A stretch of DNA of 23,562 bases from Flavobacteriaceae bacterium (lineage in GTDB: Bacteria; Bacteroidota; Bacteroidia; Flavobacteriales; Flavobacteriaceae): the NCBI GenBank assembly GCA_030613745.1, contig JAUWLK010000007.1, positions 1 to 23,562 on the forward strand, in the 5' to 3' direction. The notes beneath the pieces are model-generated. The model saw only the letters and a program-made list of their open reading frames with translations. It was not told the origin of the DNA and made no database searches. Positions 1-8,635 of this stretch are shown one piece after another (position 1 is the stretch's first letter; each line of letters begins with the position of its first letter). Position numbers and translations under genes: made by a program.

Positions 1-512
1 TCTTTGGTATTAATTTCTTCTAATTTGGTGATAATTGAAATCAGAATTGGAATCATTAACATGGCTGTTGCAGTATTAGAGATCCACATTGATAAAAAAG
101 CTGTTCCTAACATAAAACCCAGTAAAATTCTTCCTGGACTTACACCAACTACTAATAAAATTTTTAATGCCATACGTTTATGTAAATCCCATTTTTGAAT
201 AGCCAATGCAACTAAAAATCCGCCAAGGAATAAAAATATAACATGGTTAAAATATGTAGATGATACTTCTTTACCGTTCATAATTCCTAATAAAGGAAAT
301 AAAATTAAGGGTAATAATGAAGTAATTGCTAGAGGAACGATTTCGGTTGCCCACCATAATGCCATTAAAATTGCCACCGCAAGTGTGTATGAAATAAATG
401 GATTTGTAGGGTCTAATTCTACAAAAAAGATGAAATAAAAAAATAAAATAGGAGCTAGTAAAAATACTCCATATTTAATTTGTTGACCTTTTGCGAATAG
501 TTTTGTAGCCAA
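1..512 (-). CDS. SLC13/DASS-family sodium:anion symporter, N-terminal part
   Basis: The minus strand is open from about 512 to the window edge and encodes some 170 residues of a polytopic membrane protein; the C-terminus lies outside. The translation shows hallmarks of the divalent anion:sodium symporter family: ATEIVPLAITSLLP in an early segment, a re-entrant-type stretch GGFLVALAIQKWDLHKRMAL, and SMWISNTATAMLMIP, which holds the Ser-Asn-Thr ion/substrate motif. Family members import dicarboxylates, citrate or sulfate with Na+; the substrate cannot be told here. No ATG lies near the natural N-terminus. A TTG at 510-512 gives MATKLFAKGQQ and lies 5 bp after the stop of the upstream hydrolase gene, so the two are probably co-transcribed and possibly translationally coupled. 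An ATT start slightly upstream is the alternative. Confidence 0.82.
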   Translation of the reverse strand, partial: MATKLFAKGQQIKYGVFLLAPILFFYFIFFVELDPTNPFISYTLAVAILMALWWATEIVPLAITSLLPLILFPLLGIMNGKEVSSTYFNHVIFLFLGGFLVALAIQKWDLHKRMALKILLVVGVSPGRILLGFMLGTAFLSMWISNTATAMLMIPILISIITKLEEINTK

Positions 513-517
513 AATAA

Positions 518-2443
518 TTATTTTAAAACTGAAAATTCAATAGTAGAGGATGTATATACTGTATGTGTTTGTGTTTTAAAATCACCTCTATTTGCTTTAA
601 AAATATTAGGTACAAAAGTTTGTGGATTTAAGTCAATTAACGGAAACCAAGTGCTTTGTATCTGAACTTGTAATTTATGTCCTTTTTTAAAAGTATGAAA
701 CACATCTTGCAATTTGATGTTAACATTTGTTTTTTTATTAGGTATAAAGGGTTCAGGTTTTGAAAAACTATTTCTAAACTTACCACGCATAACTTCACTA
801 CGAACCATCAAATGGTAATTGCTCATTTTTAAATGATCTTGCATGCCATCTTTTTGTTCTTCAGCATTAGCAGGATGTACATCAATAATTTTTACAATCC
901 AATCAGCATCAGTACCAGTTGTTGCGACTTTTAATTTTGCTAAAATATCTCCGGCCAAAGTATAATCTTCTTGTAAAATCTCTGTTTCAAAAACTAAAAC
1001 ATCCGGGCGCCTTGCTGCAAAGCGCTGGTCATCTGTCATATATTTTCTTGGAGTAAATACTGTTTTGATATCTTCAGAATAAGGTACAGGTCTTTTGATG
1101 TCACTAATAAATTTTATTGCTTTAGCTGAGACTTGCTTTGTAGTTAATCTTTGATTATTTGATAAGAAAGCAATTTCTTTTACAATATTTTTTGGAGGCC
1201 AGCTATCATATGTTTTCCATTCTTTTTTACCGCTATCAAATACATAAGCTTCTGGTAAACCAGAATTTTGATCTCCTTTACCTTTTAAGAAATGATTAAA
1301 GAATTTAGTCTCGATATTTTTTTGAAAAAATTCTGAAATAGAATCACCAAAATAATAATTTCCAACAATATTTTTTCCTTTACTTCTTGCCCAAGCACCA
1401 TGATCCCATGGACCAAAAACCAATATATTGTAATTATCTTTATTGTATTTTTCGATGGTTTTGTAGGTTTCTAATGGTCCGTATAAATCTTCGGCATCAA
1501 ACCATCCTCCAACTATCATTGTTGCAACTGATGGTTTTATATTTTTCAAATGTTGTATAAGTCCTTTTTTTTGCCAAATACTATCATAATTAGGATGTTC
1601 TTTTAACTCTTCCCAAAAGAAATCATCAACCTTATCATTATTTCTTAAACTAGGATTATCTACTGTATTATTTTGAAAATATTTATTTAAATTATGTAAC
1701 GGTCCTGCATCTAAAAAGAATTGATATTGGTCTTTTGTATTTAATTTTGGTGCAGTATACCAAGCAGTATCAGATGGTTTATCTTTAGGTGTTCCAAATA
1801 CTGGAGTTATTTTAAAGTAGCTTAATAAATACGCTCCGTTATGGTGAAAATCATCAAAAAAGAAATCGGCAATACACGCTTGAGGCGAAGCGGCTTTTAA
1901 AGCAGGATGGGCATCTATGGTAGAGTAAGTGGAATAAAATCCTGGATATGAAATCCCCCATGTACCCACATTTCCATTGTTATTTTCTACATTTTTTATG
2001 AGCCATTCTATGGTGTCATAGGTATCAGAACTTTCATCAATATCGTTATTTGATTTTTTATTGGGAATGTAAGCACGCATATTATCATAAGTTCCTTCAC
2101 TCATCCATCTGCCTCTAACATCTTGATATACAATAATATTCTTTTCTTTCATTAGATGGATATTCGGACCAATATTATTGGGAAAAGAATCCCTTCCATA
2201 AGGTCTACAACTATAAGGTGTACGTTTTAATAAAATGGGGTATTTTTTGTTTTTATCTTTTGGAGAGTAAATGGTAGTGTGAAGCTTAATACCATCACGC
2301 ATAGAGATAACTACTTCTTGCTTGTTGTAATTATCTTTAACGTAGGTATCTGGTTTTTCTTTATTTGATGGTGAATTTTTACATGAAATAAGTGTGAGGC
2401 TTAAAAAAAATAGTAAAAAAAATCTAAGAGTAATCTTTTTCAT
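518..2443 (-). CDS. CocE/NonD-family lipoprotein hydrolase (X-Pro dipeptidyl-peptidase S15-like)
   Basis: A 641-residue secreted hydrolase. The N-terminus is a lipoprotein signal with lipobox LISC (Cys21), so it should be anchored in the outer or inner membrane. Residues about 40-420 form an alpha/beta-hydrolase of the CocE/S15 type: MRDGIKLHTTIY at the start of the fold, QDVRGRWMSEG, nucleophile elbow GISYPG with Ser165, Asp316 in GGWFDAEDLYG, and His348 in GPWDHGAWARS. Residues about 430-641 match the C-terminal jelly-roll domain of this family. Family members cleave acyl-ester or amide bonds (alpha-amino acid esters, glutaryl-cephalosporins, X-Pro peptides), so the substrate is open. It is followed 5 bp later by the SLC13 symporter gene, which suggests hydrolysis outside the cytoplasm and uptake of an acid product. 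The length matches bacterial alpha-amino acid ester hydrolases. Confidence 0.9.
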   Translation of the reverse strand: MKKITLRFFLLFFLSLTLISCKNSPSNKEKPDTYVKDNYNKQEVVISMRDGIKLHTTIYSPKDKNKKYPILLKRTPYSCRPYGRDSFPNNIGPNIHLMKEKNIIVYQDVRGRWMSEGTYDNMRAYIPNKKSNNDIDESSDTYDTIEWLIKNVENNNGNVGTWGISYPGFYSTYSTIDAHPALKAASPQACIADFFFDDFHHNGAYLLSYFKITPVFGTPKDKPSDTAWYTAPKLNTKDQYQFFLDAGPLHNLNKYFQNNTVDNPSLRNNDKVDDFFWEELKEHPNYDSIWQKKGLIQHLKNIKPSVATMIVGGWFDAEDLYGPLETYKTIEKYNKDNYNILVFGPWDHGAWARSKGKNIVGNYYFGDSISEFFQKNIETKFFNHFLKGKGDQNSGLPEAYVFDSGKKEWKTYDSWPPKNIVKEIAFLSNNQRLTTKQVSAKAIKFISDIKRPVPYSEDIKTVFTPRKYMTDDQRFAARRPDVLVFETEILQEDYTLAGDILAKLKVATTGTDADWIVKIIDVHPANAEEQKDGMQDHLKMSNYHLMVRSEVMRGKFRNSFSKPEPFIPNKKTNVNIKLQDVFHTFKKGHKLQVQIQSTWFPLIDLNPQTFVPNIFKANRGDFKTQTHTVYTSSTIEFSVLK

Positions 2444-2452
2444 ATGTAGAGT

Positions 2453-2465
2453 ATTTACTGTAAAT
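2453..2465. promoter_or_regulatory. Small dyad just upstream of the CocE-type gene
   Basis: A 13-base perfect dyad (ATTTAC, one base, GTAAAT) lies 10-22 bases before the ATG at 2443. It is flanked by GTAGA and TCTAC in opposite orientation, at slightly unequal distances. The position would suit an operator, but chance is quite possible in such AT-rich DNA. Confidence 0.25.
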
Positions 2466-2580
2466 CTACAAAAGAAAAAAATAAGGTTAACATTTTTTTA
2501 AATGACTTGGAGTAAAAATGCTATATTTTATAACAGAAAATATTATTGGTTATTTTTAAAGAATTTATAGTCAATAGTTT

Positions 2581-2641
2581 GAAGCCCAAGTCAAGAAGGT
2601 GTATTTCTTCCAGCTTCGGGCTTCCAACTTCAAGCGTGGCT
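2581..2641. repeat. Hairpin/simple repeat of GAAG-type units after the VWA gene
   Basis: GAAGCCC at 2581-2587 and GGGCTTC at 2618-2624 form an imperfect hairpin directly downstream of the VWA gene stop. On the minus strand the segment contains GAAGTTGGAAG and GAAGCTGGAAG as near-identical direct repeats separated by three bases. It may act as a transcription end for the SIMPL-VWA unit, but there is no clear U-tract. The rest of the 2444-2645 spacer is plain AT-rich sequence. Confidence 0.45.
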
Positions 2642-2645
2642 TAGT

Positions 2646-3761
2646 TTACCATGTGTAATTTTTTTGTTTTGCTTGTTTCTTTAAAGCATTAATCATGGCT
2701 TTATCAATGCTTTTTGTATTAGTATCTTTTCTTTGTTTTGCTACATAAGTATTTCTTTTTGTGTTTAAATCATTAATTTTTAGCTGTATTTCTTTACGAT
2801 TTTTACGCTGTTTTTCTACATATTTTTTTAATTCTTCAGAGGTTTTACCTTGTAAGTGTTTTGGTAAATTTTTCTTTTCTAGTTTACCATAATTAAAGCC
2901 TGCTTCTTTTTCAGCATCAACTAAATCCCATGATGAATTTTGATAAATTCTAGAACTTTTACTTACCGCTCTTTTTACAATTACAACTTCGTCTAATTCA
3001 GCAGCATTTGAATCTTGAGTGGCTTGTAATCTCAATTTACTTTTTCCATTATTTCCGTAATAAATATAAGTATTGTTCAATTGATTGTTTAATTGTATAA
3101 TTAAATTGTCATAAGGTGAAGTAATATGAACAATAGTTTTATTATGATCAATTACCATATAATCACCGCTTGTTGATGTGGCTCCATCTTGCCATTTACC
3201 AGATACTCCATTTTGATAGCTACCACAAAAAATAGTATTTACAGTTACGTTTTGTTCATTAGCTTGCATGGTAGCATCTTTATAATTTATTTTTCCTTGT
3301 GTAAATGGCTCATTTCCAGCTATAAAAATAAGTTTTAAATCGTTTTTATTGTTGCCCCAATTCAATTGTTTTAATGAAGTTTGAATAACTTCGCCACAAA
3401 ACTCACTTCCTCCATTGGTGTTTAGTGAAAAGAGTTTTTCTGAAATTTCATCTAAATCAGAACTAAACCCTATTACCTGACGGATATAACCTTCATAAGA
3501 AGATAAGTTATCATTACCATATTCGTAAACTGCGATAAGTAAATCAGGATCTTGATTTTCACATTTAGCAAAGGAAAGTTCATTTACAATTTCCCAAAGT
3601 TGTGTTTTGGCTTGATTTATCAAACCATCCATAGAATTACTGGTATCTAATAATAATGCTACCTTAATTGTGTTTTTCTTTTTAGGATGTGTATCATTTG
3701 CTGATACAATAAAGGTATTTAAGATTAATGTTAGTACAATAAATTTAACTAGATTTTTCAT
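2646..3761 (-). CDS. Exported VWA-domain protein
   Basis: A 371-residue protein with an N-terminal signal peptide (hydrophobic residues 6-20, probable cleavage after VSA). A von Willebrand factor A domain starts at about residue 33. The metal-binding MIDAS motif DTSNS (Asp39, Ser41, Ser43) is intact, and a later acidic/threonine region follows around GGSEFCGEV. The last 90 residues are very rich in Lys, Arg and Glu and probably helical. VWA domains of this kind bind protein partners through a divalent cation; no enzymatic function is visible. The gene starts 19 bp after the SIMPL gene on the same strand, so the two form an operon, and both products should be in the periplasm. The partner is unknown. 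Confidence 0.85.
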   Translation of the reverse strand: MKNLVKFIVLTLILNTFIVSANDTHPKKKNTIKVALLLDTSNSMDGLINQAKTQLWEIVNELSFAKCENQDPDLLIAVYEYGNDNLSSYEGYIRQVIGFSSDLDEISEKLFSLNTNGGSEFCGEVIQTSLKQLNWGNNKNDLKLIFIAGNEPFTQGKINYKDATMQANEQNVTVNTIFCGSYQNGVSGKWQDGATSTSGDYMVIDHNKTIVHITSPYDNLIIQLNNQLNNTYIYYGNNGKSKLRLQATQDSNAAELDEVVIVKRAVSKSSRIYQNSSWDLVDAEKEAGFNYGKLEKKNLPKHLQGKTSEELKKYVEKQRKNRKEIQLKINDLNTKRNTYVAKQRKDTNTKSIDKAMINALKKQAKQKNYTW

Positions 3762-3780
3762 AATGTTTATTTTAAAATGT

Positions 3781-4491
3781 TTATTTTAATTCAAATCGTG
3801 CTAAGATTGATGCTGTAATTTTTATTTTTCGGAAGGTTATATTATTCTGAATTTTGTCCTTTTTAAATGATCCATAACCTCTTATAACTACCTCATTTAA
3901 AGTATTTAAACCATAGTTTCTGTTATTATAATTAGGAACATTCTGTTCTTGAATAAATAGCGCTTTACCAATATTTTGTTCAATGGCTTCTGCATAATTT
4001 TTTGCTTTTTCTTTCGCAACTTTTAAAGCCTTAAGTTTCGCTTCTTTTCTAAATTTATCGATATCTGAGTGGTTGACTTTTGAAATGGAGACATTAGAAA
4101 TATCTATTTCATCTAATGATTGAAATATTTCTCCTAAATTATTTGAATTGTAAATAATCAATTGATATTCTTTTCTTTTTATAACTCCATTTTTTTTGAA
4201 AAAATGTTTGGTGTAGTTTCCCATAAAATCTAATACAGATAATTGTTTTTCTAAGTTAACACCAGAGGCTTTTAATTTTTTTAACATAATTTTCTCTTGT
4301 TGTTCTACAGAAATATTTATGCGCTTATCTTTTTCGTTAATAATTATAGTTAGATATATTTCGTTAGGAATAATTTCAGTTTCAACTTTACCAATTACTT
4401 CTATATAATTTAGATCAATGAAGTTTTTTTGACCACTTTGTGCGGTCATTGATATTTGAATAATAAAGGTTATAATAAGTAGTTTTTTCAT
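3781..4491 (-). CDS. SIMPL (DUF541) domain exported protein
   Basis: A 236-residue protein with a signal peptide (MKKLLIITF... ending near TAQ). The rest matches the SIMPL/DUF541 fold: an early strand with EVIGKVETEIIPNEIYLTI, a helical segment rich in Lys and Glu (EQQEKIMLKKLKASGV), then KEAKLKALKVAKEKAKNYAEAI, which is the most characteristic part of the family. Related proteins are periplasmic or outer-membrane proteins of poorly defined function (BP26/OMP28-like). It is the first gene of a two-gene unit with the VWA protein. It is transcribed divergently from the histidine kinase gene, so the LytTR system next to it may control it. Confidence 0.85.
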   Translation of the reverse strand: MKKLLIITFIIQISMTAQSGQKNFIDLNYIEVIGKVETEIIPNEIYLTIIINEKDKRINISVEQQEKIMLKKLKASGVNLEKQLSVLDFMGNYTKHFFKKNGVIKRKEYQLIIYNSNNLGEIFQSLDEIDISNVSISKVNHSDIDKFRKEAKLKALKVAKEKAKNYAEAIEQNIGKALFIQEQNVPNYNNRNYGLNTLNEVVIRGYGSFKKDKIQNNITFRKIKITASILARFELK

Positions 4492-4549
4492 AATTTTTAT
4501 TTTAATTTCAGGGTAAAAGTAATATGTAAAAAGTGCTCATAAAACTGTA

Positions 4550-4579
4550 AATGAGTGATTGACCTGTTTTAATGAGTGA
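4550..4579. promoter_or_regulatory. Candidate LytTR operator: two 9-bp direct repeats
   Basis: AATGAGTGA occurs at 4550-4558 and again at 4571-4579, with a 12-base gap and a 21-base period, i.e. two helical turns. LytTR-domain regulators characteristically bind pairs of about 9-bp direct repeats with about 12 bases between them. The pair lies in the 214-bp divergent region between the SIMPL-VWA unit and the kinase-LytTR unit. The base sequence differs from the textbook LytTR consensus, so the assignment rests on geometry and position. No clear Bacteroidetes TAnnTTTG element was seen in this region. Confidence 0.45.
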
Positions 4580-4705
4580 ACTGTATTTTTTAAATAGTTA
4601 AGTATGATATTTATCTTTTTTTAAAGGATAAAACCATGTTTTTGGTGATATACTATTTTATAAAACGGATTTAAGTATGTAGCTTTACCAAGTTAAAAAA
4701 CACGA

Positions 4706-6910
4706 ATGAAAAGAAAACTGAACATATTTATTTTCTTCTTTTTGATTTTTACTTTAGGAATTAATGCACAGATTTCAAATAAAGTAAATACTCCAAGTAA
4801 ATTGTATTCTGACAGAATTACCAATCAAGATGGTAAACCTTTAAGTGGAATTAATATTAGAGTAAAAGGGACTAATTTTTCTACTATTACTAATATTAAT
4901 GGTGAATTTACTATCAATGCAAAAAATGGAGATGTAATTGTATTGCGTAAAAATGGTAAAATTATTAATAGTTACAGATTAAATGGAAGCATTTATTATG
5001 AAGTTGAAGATCAATCCAGTCAAATACAAGAAAGTAAAAGTAAAAAAGTAGGCTCAATTTCTAAAAAAGTTAGAGTAAATAACGCTGTTCAGTTTCAAAA
5101 AGAATTAGACTCGGCTATTTTTAATATTAATAAAAATCCTACACAAAGTGTTGATTTTATTGGTAATGCCTTAAAATTCGCTAATAATAAGACTCAAATT
5201 TCACAATCTTATGCAGTTTTAGGGGATGTTTATATGAGCTTAAAACAATACGATTTAGCAGTAAGTAATTTTAAAGTCTCGGTAGATAATTCTAAAAATA
5301 CTGCCAATCAATTAAAACTTGCCAAGGCGTATTTATTGAATAAAGACTACCAAAATAGTGAAAGTCAATATCATATTTTATTAAAAAAAGTAGGCATAAC
5401 TACGATTCAAAAAGTTGAAATTCATGAAGGATTGGGTGATGTTTATTCAAAAATAAATCAACATAAAGATGCACTGAATCAATACCAAACAGGACTTACA
5501 CTTGCCAAACGAATATCTAATAATTCTAAAATTATCAATTTAAATTCAAAAATTGCTAATGTGCTTGAGGTTCAGGGAGAAACTGATAAGGCTGAAGATT
5601 ATTTGTTGAATTCTCAAATTTCGGTAGTAAATGAAAGTCCGCAAAAAGCAGTAATTGAAAGTAAGCGAGCCGCAGATTTTTATAGCAGGAATAAAATAGT
5701 TGACAAAGAAGTACAGCTTCGTAAAGAAACATTAAAAAATTTAGAAGATTCTGATTTGGAAGAGGTTGTAGTTGAAGATGTTACTTTAACTAAACCAAAA
5801 GCAAAATTAGACTTAGGCAATGCTTATTTAAAACAGCAAAATTTTGATGAAGCGATTCCCTTATTAGAAGAAAGTGCTGCTGAAGCAGAAATTACTTTTG
5901 ATATTGAAACGCAAAAAGACGCTGTTCAAAAATTGTCAGAAGCCTATGTATTTTTAGGAAATGATGATAAGGCGTTAAGCAACTATAAAAAATATGTGTC
6001 TTTGGTAGACATGCTTTATAAGCAAAAAGAAAATGAAATTAGTGAGGCTGTAAATTTAAGTAAAGATTTATCAGTAAAACAAAATAGAATAACCAGTTTA
6101 GAAAAAGACAGAGAACTTTCTGAAAGTAAATTGCAATTGTATCAAACTGAAAAACAACTAACGGTTGAAAATTATAAAAGACAAAAAATCATTATTTATT
6201 TTTTGATTATTGGAGTATTGTTATTGTTGTTATCTCTTTTTTGGATGTTTAGAAGTAATAAACAAAGCAAGTTAGCTAATAATTTATTGTCACTAAAATC
6301 GTTGCGAACACAAATGAATCCTCATTTTATTTTTAATGCACTAAACTCGGTAAACAGTTTTATTGCTCAAAATGATGAACGTGCTGCCAATAGGTATTTA
6401 ACAGATTTTTCTACATTAATGCGTAGTGTTTTAGAAAATTCTGAAGAAGACTTTATATCACTTGAAAAAGAAGTAGAATTATTAGAATTGTATTTAAAAT
6501 TAGAGCATTCAAGATTTAAAGATAAATTTGATTATGAACTTAATGTGGATGATGCAATTGAATTGAATCAATTTCAAATTCCGCCAATGTTATTACAACC
6601 TTACGTTGAAAACGCAGTGTGGCATGGTTTGCGATACAAAAAAGAAAAAGGTTTTTTAAAAGTGCAGTTATTTAAAAAAGATACAGAAACTTTACAAATA
6701 GAAATTTCAGATAACGGAATTGGTAGAAAAAAATCTGCAGCATTAAAAACTGATTATCAAAAAAAGAAAAAGTCAAAAGGAATGCAAAATATCAAGCAAC
6801 GCATTACTATTTTAAACGAAATGTATAAGGATAAAGTTGATGTTTTTATTGAAGATATGTATGATGATGAAACAGGAACAAAAGTAATATTAACTTTAAA
6901 AAAGGATTGA
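4706..6910 (+). CDS. TPR-containing LytS-type sensor histidine kinase
   Basis: A 734-residue membrane histidine kinase. Order of parts: signal peptide (residues 1-21, ending INAQ); a carboxypeptidase-regulatory-like beta domain at about 37-100 (QDGKPLSGINIRVKGTN, NGEFTINAKNGD); a TPR helical array at about 130-430; a coiled coil; one transmembrane segment at about 495-512; then the His_kinase core of the LytS/YehU class. The phosphoacceptor is His540 in QMNPHFIFNALNS. The N-box is PYVENAVWHG at about 632-641, and DNGIG at 669-673 binds ATP. The TPR region should face the periplasm, and the kinase core the cytoplasm. The LytTR regulator gene follows 76 bp later and is the evident partner. The signal sensed is unknown. 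Confidence 0.92.
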   Translation: MKRKLNIFIFFFLIFTLGINAQISNKVNTPSKLYSDRITNQDGKPLSGINIRVKGTNFSTITNINGEFTINAKNGDVIVLRKNGKIINSYRLNGSIYYEVEDQSSQIQESKSKKVGSISKKVRVNNAVQFQKELDSAIFNINKNPTQSVDFIGNALKFANNKTQISQSYAVLGDVYMSLKQYDLAVSNFKVSVDNSKNTANQLKLAKAYLLNKDYQNSESQYHILLKKVGITTIQKVEIHEGLGDVYSKINQHKDALNQYQTGLTLAKRISNNSKIINLNSKIANVLEVQGETDKAEDYLLNSQISVVNESPQKAVIESKRAADFYSRNKIVDKEVQLRKETLKNLEDSDLEEVVVEDVTLTKPKAKLDLGNAYLKQQNFDEAIPLLEESAAEAEITFDIETQKDAVQKLSEAYVFLGNDDKALSNYKKYVSLVDMLYKQKENEISEAVNLSKDLSVKQNRITSLEKDRELSESKLQLYQTEKQLTVENYKRQKIIIYFLIIGVLLLLLSLFWMFRSNKQSKLANNLLSLKSLRTQMNPHFIFNALNSVNSFIAQNDERAANRYLTDFSTLMRSVLENSEEDFISLEKEVELLELYLKLEHSRFKDKFDYELNVDDAIELNQFQIPPMLLQPYVENAVWHGLRYKKEKGFLKVQLFKKDTETLQIEISDNGIGRKKSAALKTDYQKKKKSKGMQNIKQRITILNEMYKDKVDVFIEDMYDDETGTKVILTLKKD

Positions 6911-6930
6911 TTTGAAGTGTAATCGTTTAT

Positions 6931-6965
6931 TTGTTTAATTGTGTATTTAAACAGCAATTAAACAA
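6931..6965. repeat. 11-bp inverted repeat between kinase and regulator genes
   Basis: TTGTTTAATTG at 6931-6941 and its exact complement at 6955-6965 can form a stem with a 13-base loop, followed by AACAAATC-type direct repeats up to the regulator start. Similar TTTGTTTAACTG-like tracts occur near 14840 and 18955, so this looks like a dispersed Flavobacteriia intergenic repeat. It could also attenuate transcription from the kinase gene into the regulator gene. Confidence 0.45.
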
Positions 6966-6986
6966 ATCAACAAATCAACAAAAAAC

Positions 6987-7721
6987 ATGTTTTTAAAAAC
7001 CATCATAGTAGAAGACGAGCAAACCAGTAGAGAAATTTTAAAAAACTATCTCACTAAATATTGTCCAACAGTTGAAATCATTGGTGAAGCTCAGAATATT
7101 GATGAAGCTCTGGTACTCATTAGAAATAATGATTTGGATTTGGTATTTCTAGATGTAGAAATGCCTTATGGTAGTGGTTTTGATTTGCTTGAAAAATTAG
7201 GAAATACCAATTTTGAAGTAGTTTTTGTAACTGCATATGACCAATATGCCATAGATGCTTTAAACAAACATGCGTCTTATTATTTATTAAAGCCAATATC
7301 TATTGATGATTTGATCAAAGCAGTTGATTATGTTACTGAAATTAAAAACAGAGAAAATAAATTACAAAATTCAGTTTTAGTACCTAAAATAAATTTTAGC
7401 GATCATAAAATAACAATACCAACACAAAATGGATTTGAAGTTTTGCAAATGAAGAATATTATTTATTGTAAGGCAGATGATAATTATACAGAACTGTATT
7501 TAAATAATACCAAAATAAAATTAGTGAGTAAAACTCTTAAATATTTTGAAGATATACTAAAAGAAAATGGGTTTGCTAGAATTCACAAATCATTTTTGGT
7601 AAATGTGGCATATATCACATCATATAAAAAAGGTAAAGGTGGTACAGTACATTTATCTAATGGTAAAGAATTAAGTGTATCAGCCTCTAAAAAAGCTACA
7701 TTGTTATCCTATTTTCAGTAA
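6987..7721 (+). CDS. LytTR-family response regulator
   Basis: A 244-residue cytoplasmic DNA-binding regulator. Residues 1-125 form a receiver domain: acidic pocket VEDE at 8-11, phosphoacceptor Asp56 in LVFLDVEMP, and the conserved Lys in YLLKPI. Residues about 145-244 form a LytTR DNA-binding domain (KNIIYCKADDNYTELYL, then FARIHKSFLVNVAYITSYKKG), the usual wording of this domain. It pairs with the upstream LytS-type kinase. Candidate targets are its own operon and the divergent SIMPL-VWA unit, given the repeats at 4550-4579. Its stop codon is only 3 bp from that of the convergent mscS-like gene. Confidence 0.93.
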   Translation: MFLKTIIVEDEQTSREILKNYLTKYCPTVEIIGEAQNIDEALVLIRNNDLDLVFLDVEMPYGSGFDLLEKLGNTNFEVVFVTAYDQYAIDALNKHASYYLLKPISIDDLIKAVDYVTEIKNRENKLQNSVLVPKINFSDHKITIPTQNGFEVLQMKNIIYCKADDNYTELYLNNTKIKLVSKTLKYFEDILKENGFARIHKSFLVNVAYITSYKKGKGGTVHLSNGKELSVSASKKATLLSYFQ

Positions 7722-7724
7722 AAA

Positions 7725-8543
7725 CTATTCTCCAATACTGCCAAATTCTACACCTTCAGAGTATGCTACTTTAATACCATTTTCACTAAATGCTTTTTTA
7801 ATATTCTCATGAGCAGCAAATATCACTTCCCAATAATCATTTGGTTTAGCATAGGGTCTTACAGCTATTTGAACATTGTGGCTATCAAAATTTTCAATTC
7901 CAATTTCTGGTTGAGGTTCACTTAATATATGCGGAATTGTTGAGAGAGCTTCTAATATGATTTTTTTAACTTTAGGAAAACTTTCTTCATAAGGCATTGT
8001 AACATCTATCTCTAAACGTACCATACCTTTATTGGAATAATTTGTAACTACATTACTAGTGATTTTTGAATTAGGAATGATTAAGGTTTTGCGACCTGGA
8101 GTAACTACAACAGTATTAAAAACTCCAATTTCTTCAACTTTACCAAACTTATCGTCAATTTGAATCCAGTCATCAACATGATATGGTTTTAATGATAAAA
8201 CTATAAGTCCTGAAGCAAAATTACCCAAACTACCTTGCAATGACATCCCAATTGCAAAAACTGAAGCTGCAATTATAGTAGCAAAAATAGTTAGTTCAAT
8301 ACCTACAATACCCGCGACAACAATTAACAATAATACTTTTAGTGTGACACTAACAATTGACATTAAAAACGGGCGAATATTTGCTGATATTCCGCCTTTT
8401 TCTAATGTTGATCCAAAGAGTTTTACCAATTTTTTTATAATCTTAAAACAAATCCAAAGTATGGCAATTGCCAATAAAATTTTTGGAGCAAAAAAGATTA
8501 TTTTCTCTTGTGCTATTTCTAGATATTCAGTGATTTTATTCAT
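7725..8543 (-). CDS. MscS-family small-conductance mechanosensitive channel
   Basis: A 272-residue inner-membrane channel protein, the usual length of MscS. It has an N-terminal transmembrane segment (about 15-35), two more between about 60 and 95, then the pore helix and following beta domain with the family signature: AIGMSLQGSLGNFASGLIVL, then PYHVDDWIQIDDKFGKVEEIG and IPNSKI. The C-terminal alpha/beta part (about 175-262) includes the YEESFPKVKKII and VRPYAKPNDYWEV stretches. MscS channels open under membrane tension to release solutes during hypo-osmotic shock. The gene is alone on its strand here, downstream of a repeat-rich spacer. Confidence 0.92.
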   Translation of the reverse strand: MNKITEYLEIAQEKIIFFAPKILLAIAILWICFKIIKKLVKLFGSTLEKGGISANIRPFLMSIVSVTLKVLLLIVVAGIVGIELTIFATIIAASVFAIGMSLQGSLGNFASGLIVLSLKPYHVDDWIQIDDKFGKVEEIGVFNTVVVTPGRKTLIIPNSKITSNVVTNYSNKGMVRLEIDVTMPYEESFPKVKKIILEALSTIPHILSEPQPEIGIENFDSHNVQIAVRPYAKPNDYWEVIFAAHENIKKAFSENGIKVAYSEGVEFGSIGE

Positions 8544-8584
8544 TTGGTATATTAAGCTATAAATATATAAAAAAATGAGTGGTG

Positions 8585-8623
8585 TATAGCCCTTCCTGAG
8601 TTTAAAACTCAGGAAGGGCTATA
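8585..8623. repeat. 39-bp near-perfect palindrome upstream of mscS-like gene
   Basis: The two 19-base arms (beginning TATAGCCCTTCCTGAG) are exact complements around one central base. It lies 42 bases upstream of the channel gene start and about 220 bases downstream of the mutase gene stop. It has no clear U-tract on either side and could be a bidirectional transcription end, a protein-binding dyad, or a dispersed repeat. Its CCTTCC core resembles the palindromic repeats at 11817 and 14942, though the sequence is different. Confidence 0.6.
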
Positions 8624-8635
8624 AAAATTTTATTC

